Part shown: piece after piece, positions 7,475-9,967 of the stretch
Position numbering within the stretch: the stretch's first letter is position 1
Layout: each line of letters starts with the position of its first letter
Source: Thermotoga sp.
GTDB lineage: Bacteria > Thermotogota > Thermotogae > B21-G9
Length of the DNA: 9,967 nucleotides
Direction of reading: 5' to 3'
Assembly: GCA_003641545.1 (NCBI GenBank)
Contig: QNAU01000032.1
Location: 1-9,967, forward strand
Program-made: the position numbers and the translations under genes
The notes under the pieces: generated by a model
The model's database searches: none
The model's input: the letters and a program-made list of their open reading frames with translations, nothing else
What the model was told of the DNA's origin: nothing

Positions 7475-7502
7475 AAACACCCCATAAATTCTGGTAGATT
7501 AT

Positions 7503-7533
7503 TTGATGATTTTATGATAAGATATGGTAAAAT
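7503..7533 (+). promoter_or_regulatory. Possible promoter of the deoR-larA-aor cluster
   Basis: An extended -10 element, TGG followed by TAAAAT (7528-7533), lies 19 bp after a weak -35 TTGATG (7503-7508, four of six matches). The extended -10 could make up for the long spacer. Transcription would start near 7540, leaving a leader of about 35 bases to the deoR ATG. Two palindromes overlap it (see the repeat at 7512-7541). Pattern-based only. Confidence 0.5.
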
Positions 7534-7541
7534 TATGATAA
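7512..7541. repeat. Twin TTATGATAA boxes, candidate repressor operator
   Basis: The 9-base word TTATGATAA occurs at 7512-7520 and again at 7533-7541, exactly 21 bp apart, about two helical turns. Each copy is a palindrome with one central base (TTAT-G-ATAA). The first lies between the -35 and -10 of the predicted promoter and the second covers the end of the -10 and the likely start point, an arrangement suited to repression. The adjacent DeoR-family gene is the natural candidate to bind them. The region is AT-rich, so chance cannot be excluded. Confidence 0.5.
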
Positions 7542-7574
7542 TAAATTGATCCATTTCCCAAGGGAGCGGTCGTC

Positions 7575-8342
7575 ATGAGGGAAGAGAGACTATCCAGAAT
7601 GACGAATTTCATAAAATCCAGAGGGATCGTCAAATTGCAAGAACTTCAAGACGCCTTCCAGGTTTCATCTTCCACGTTGAGAAGGGATATAACCGAGTTG
7701 GCGAAGAGAGGGGTGCTTGAAAAGATACACGGCGGGGTGAAGGCAGTTGGAGGCACCGTTGCGGAGGAAGAGTTCATGAAGAGGATCAGCAAGAACAGAA
7801 ATTTGAAGGAGAAGGTTGGATCGATCGCTCTGGATTTGATAGAGGATGGTGATGTCCTCTTTCTCGACGCCAGTTCGACGGTGTACGTGTTCTCACTCAT
7901 GTTGAGAAGCGTCAAGAACAACCTGAAAATCATCACCACAAATCTCTTAACGGCTATAGAACTTTCGAAGAACACGACCAACGATGTGATAATAACAACC
8001 GGGAAGATAAATCCATTCACGATCTCAACTGAAGATACACTCACGATGAACACACTCAAGGATTTCAGGGCTGTCAAGTTCGTATTCTCATGTTATGGTT
8101 TCGATCCGAACGAAGGAACCTACGAGGTGAATCTTCAAGAAGCGAACATCAAGAAGATAATGTTCGAGAGATCAGCCAAGAAATATCTCCTGATAGATTC
8201 ATCGAAATTCTACAGAATATCTGGAATGTTCTGTTTCAAAACCGATGATTTGGATCTGATCGTAACAGATTCGATCCACGAGAACGAATTGTCCATCCTG
8301 ACGGACAAGGGCGTGGAAGTTTTGAGTGAATCCGGAGGGTGA
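7575..8342 (+). CDS. DeoR-family transcriptional regulator
   Basis: DeoR-family proteins are usually repressors of sugar or sugar-acid catabolism whose C-terminal domain senses a phosphorylated sugar intermediate. The 255-residue length is typical. The N-terminus has the winged helix-turn-helix: MREERLSRMTNFIKSRG, KLQELQDAFQVSSSTLRRDI (20-39) and ELAKRGVLEKIHGGV (41-55), the family signature. The C-terminal DeoRC domain (about 75-235) shows GDVLFLDASSTVYVFS (92-107), KIITTNLLTAIEL (118-130), VIITTGKI (138-145) and LLIDSSKFYRISG (205-217). ATG 7575 is preceded by AGGGAG (7561-7566) at 8 bases. The stop overlaps the start of the next gene (TGATG), so it is cotranscribed with the LarA homologue and probably controls this cluster, itself included, through the twin boxes upstream. 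The effector is unknown. Confidence 0.93.
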   Translation: MREERLSRMTNFIKSRGIVKLQELQDAFQVSSSTLRRDITELAKRGVLEKIHGGVKAVGGTVAEEEFMKRISKNRNLKEKVGSIALDLIEDGDVLFLDASSTVYVFSLMLRSVKNNLKIITTNLLTAIELSKNTTNDVIITTGKINPFTISTEDTLTMNTLKDFRAVKFVFSCYGFDPNEGTYEVNLQEANIKKIMFERSAKKYLLIDSSKFYRISGMFCFKTDDLDLIVTDSIHENELSILTDKGVEVLSESGG

Positions 8343-9613
8343 TGATTTTGAAGTTGAGGATGGATTACGGGAAGGATGGAATATGGCTGGAATTCCCAGA
8401 GAGAGTCTTCATGGTTGGAAAATTGAATGTGAAATCTCTGGAAAATCCTGAAGAAAAGTTGATGGAATCCCTCAGACATCCAGTGGATTCTCCTCCCCTG
8501 CACGATCTGGCAGTTGGAAGAAAAAGAGCTTGCATAGTGATATCCGATAACACGAGACCTGTTCCAAATGAATTTCTGTTGAATGGGATAATATTCGAGA
8601 TAGAGGATGAGGTCGAGAGAATAGACATACTCATAGCCAACGGGATACACGAAAAGCTGAACGAAACGGCGATCGAAGAACTCGTGGGAAGTGATATAGC
8701 GACGAAATACAGGGTTATCAACCACGATGCATTCGACATGGAAAATCTGGAGTTTCTCGGAAAAACTGAGCGCGACCTCCCGATATACGTGAACAAAATC
8801 TATCTCACCGCGGATTTGAAAATCCTCACCGGATTGATAGAACCACATTTCATGGCTGGATATTCAGGTGGGAGAAAATCAATCTGTCCGGGAATATCAG
8901 GATACGAAACCGTGAAATACTTTCACAGTCCCATGCTTCTCGAATCACCGAGATCCGACAACTGCATAATTGAAGGGAACCCCGTCCACGAGGAGGCGTT
9001 GTTCATCGCAAAAACTGCCGGGGTTGATTTCATAGTCAACGTGACCTTAGATTTTGAGAAGAGAATAACGGGTGTATTTGCGGGGGATTTGGAAAGGGCA
9101 TGGCTCGAGGGTGTCAGATTCGCATCCACTTATCTCGAGTATCCCGTGGATAGACAGTTCAAAGTGGTCATAACGAGTAATGGTGGCTATCCATTGGACA
9201 GAAATTACTACCAAACGGTTAAAGGTTTGGTGGCATCCGCAAGGTTGGTCAAAGAAGGTGGAGTGATAATAATCCTGTCCGAATGTAGAGATGGGCTTGG
9301 AAGCGAGCATTTCAAGGAAAATCTCGCCTTGTTGAGGAAGATGGGGCTCGATGATTACATCACACACATATCGAAGGTTGAGAATTTCACGGTGGACCAG
9401 TGGGAAGTGGAAGAACTCGTCAAAGTTTTGAGGAAGGTATCGAAGATATTCATGTACTCCGAAGGCCTCAACGAGGAGGAATTCAAGTTGTCCTTCACCG
9501 AGAAGATCGATAAGGATGATATTTTGAAGATCGTTGAGAAATATTCGGATGATTACGAGGATGTTGCGATCATGCCGTATGGACCTTATGTGATTCCCAT
9601 GTTGCAAAATTGA
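8342..9613 (+). CDS. LarA-type nickel-pincer racemase/epimerase homologue (DUF2088)
   Basis: LarA enzymes racemise or epimerise 2-hydroxy acids by hydride transfer through a nickel-pincer nucleotide bound to a lysine; cytosolic. The 423-residue protein keeps all the key residues: SDNTRPVP (68-75), the catalytic His103 in ANGIHEKL, His169 in IEPHFMAGYSGGRKS with cofactor lysine Lys179 ten residues on, and the nickel ligand His195 sixteen further. These spacings equal those of His174, Lys184 and His200 in Lactobacillus plantarum LarA, so an active fold with cofactor is likely. D-/L-lactate is only one possible substrate, since the wider family acts on malate, phenyllactate and sugar acids. The cofactor makers LarB, LarC and LarE are not in the window. 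ATG 8342 overlaps the deoR stop; GGAGG (8334-8338) is close to it, and the TTG at 8348, 9 bases away, is a fair alternative start. The AOR gene follows after 24 bases. Confidence 0.9.
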   Translation: MILKLRMDYGKDGIWLEFPERVFMVGKLNVKSLENPEEKLMESLRHPVDSPPLHDLAVGRKRACIVISDNTRPVPNEFLLNGIIFEIEDEVERIDILIANGIHEKLNETAIEELVGSDIATKYRVINHDAFDMENLEFLGKTERDLPIYVNKIYLTADLKILTGLIEPHFMAGYSGGRKSICPGISGYETVKYFHSPMLLESPRSDNCIIEGNPVHEEALFIAKTAGVDFIVNVTLDFEKRITGVFAGDLERAWLEGVRFASTYLEYPVDRQFKVVITSNGGYPLDRNYYQTVKGLVASARLVKEGGVIIILSECRDGLGSEHFKENLALLRKMGLDDYITHISKVENFTVDQWEVEELVKVLRKVSKIFMYSEGLNEEEFKLSFTEKIDKDDILKIVEKYSDDYEDVAIMPYGPYVIPMLQN

Positions 9614-9637
9614 AGATTTTTCGAGAGGGGGTTCAAA

Positions 9638-9967
9638 GTGTACGGTTGGCATGGAAAACTTCTGGAGGTGGATCTGAGCAGTGGGAAATGGGAATACATC
9701 GATCTGGATGAGAAGATTCTGAAAAAGTACATAGGTGGGAGAGGACTCGGTGCCTATCTCTTTTTAAAATACACGGAAGATCCGAATGTTGATCCGCTTG
9801 GAGAGGAAAATCCCATCATCTTAGCAACGGGTCCATTGACCGCTACACCTTCCGTGACCGCGGGAAGGATGAGTGCAACGACGAGATCTCCATTGAGTAT
9901 GACGATATTGGATTCCAACCTCGGTGGATATTTTGGAGCCTTGATGAAGACCACGGGAATAGATGTG
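9638..9967 (+). CDS. Tungsten-type aldehyde:ferredoxin oxidoreductase (AOR family), N-terminal part, runs off right edge
   Basis: AOR-family enzymes oxidise aldehydes to acids, or the reverse, with ferredoxin as electron carrier and a tungsto-bispterin plus a [4Fe-4S] cluster. Only the first 110 codons are in the window of a protein normally about 600 residues long. They match the AOR N-terminal domain well: GWHGKLLEVDLSSG (3-16), KKYIGGRGLGAYLFLKY, DPLGEENPIILATGPLTAT and GRMSATTRSPLS, then DSNLGGYFG. The first segments form the pterin-binding part; the cluster cysteines and substrate pocket lie beyond the edge. The GTG start at 9638 follows AGGGGG (9626-9631) at 6 bases and gives the standard AOR beginning. 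With only 24 bases and no terminator behind larA, it belongs to the same operon. Substrate is unknown. Family call is firm, subfamily open. Confidence 0.92.
   Translation, partial: MYGWHGKLLEVDLSSGKWEYIDLDEKILKKYIGGRGLGAYLFLKYTEDPNVDPLGEENPIILATGPLTATPSVTAGRMSATTRSPLSMTILDSNLGGYFGALMKTTGIDV

Noticed and set aside
1..9967. CRISPR arrays, tRNA or rRNA genes, insertion sequences
   Set aside because: No regularly spaced repeats, cloverleaf-like segments, transposase motifs or terminal inverted repeats were recognised by eye.

Overview
The window looks like a stretch of chromosome from a thermophilic or moderately thermophilic bacterium of the Thermotogota. The reasons are a DnaK that from memory closely resembles the Thermotoga protein and lacks the roughly 24-residue insertion of proteobacterial DnaK, a directly adjacent Hsp20 gene, a proA-before-proB order, heavy use of AGA/AGG and ATA codons, many charged residues, strong GGAGG-type ribosome binding sites and occasional TTG/GTG starts. 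Genus cannot be fixed by eye.

Layout. (1) 1-833, minus strand: the N-terminal 277 codons of a phosphate acetyl/butyryltransferase (Ptb family), running off the left edge. (2) 834-951: a short divergent intergenic region with back-to-back sigma-70-type promoters. (3) 952-3224, plus strand: proA and proB, overlapping by ATGA, for the first two steps of proline synthesis from glutamate. (4) 3225-3609, minus strand: the decayed remains of a dihydrolipoamide dehydrogenase gene, in three reading frames with internal deletions. (5) 3610-3848: an AT-rich spacer with a perfect-consensus promoter (TTGACA, 17 bp, TATAAT). (6) 3849-6198: dnaK and hsp20, closed by a strong intrinsic terminator. (7) 6272-7474: an orphan B12-binding-type/radical SAM protein with almost no space for its own promoter. 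(8) 7475-7574: a promoter region with two identical small palindromes 21 bp apart. (9) 7575-9967: a DeoR-family repressor, a LarA-type nickel-pincer racemase/epimerase homologue and the beginning of a tungsten-type aldehyde:ferredoxin oxidoreductase, tightly packed and probably one operon, running off the right edge.

How the parts work together. proA-proB form a housekeeping proline module. dnaK-hsp20 form a chaperone pair, Hsp20 holding unfolded proteins and DnaK refolding them; grpE, dnaJ and hrcA are not in the window. The deoR-larA-aor cluster is the most interesting part: a sugar-phosphate-type repressor controlling a 2-hydroxy-acid racemase/epimerase homologue and an aldehyde-oxidising tungstoenzyme suggests an uncharacterised route for a sugar acid or hydroxy acid. 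That function is inferred from family membership and gene order only. No tRNA, rRNA, CRISPR array or insertion sequence was seen.
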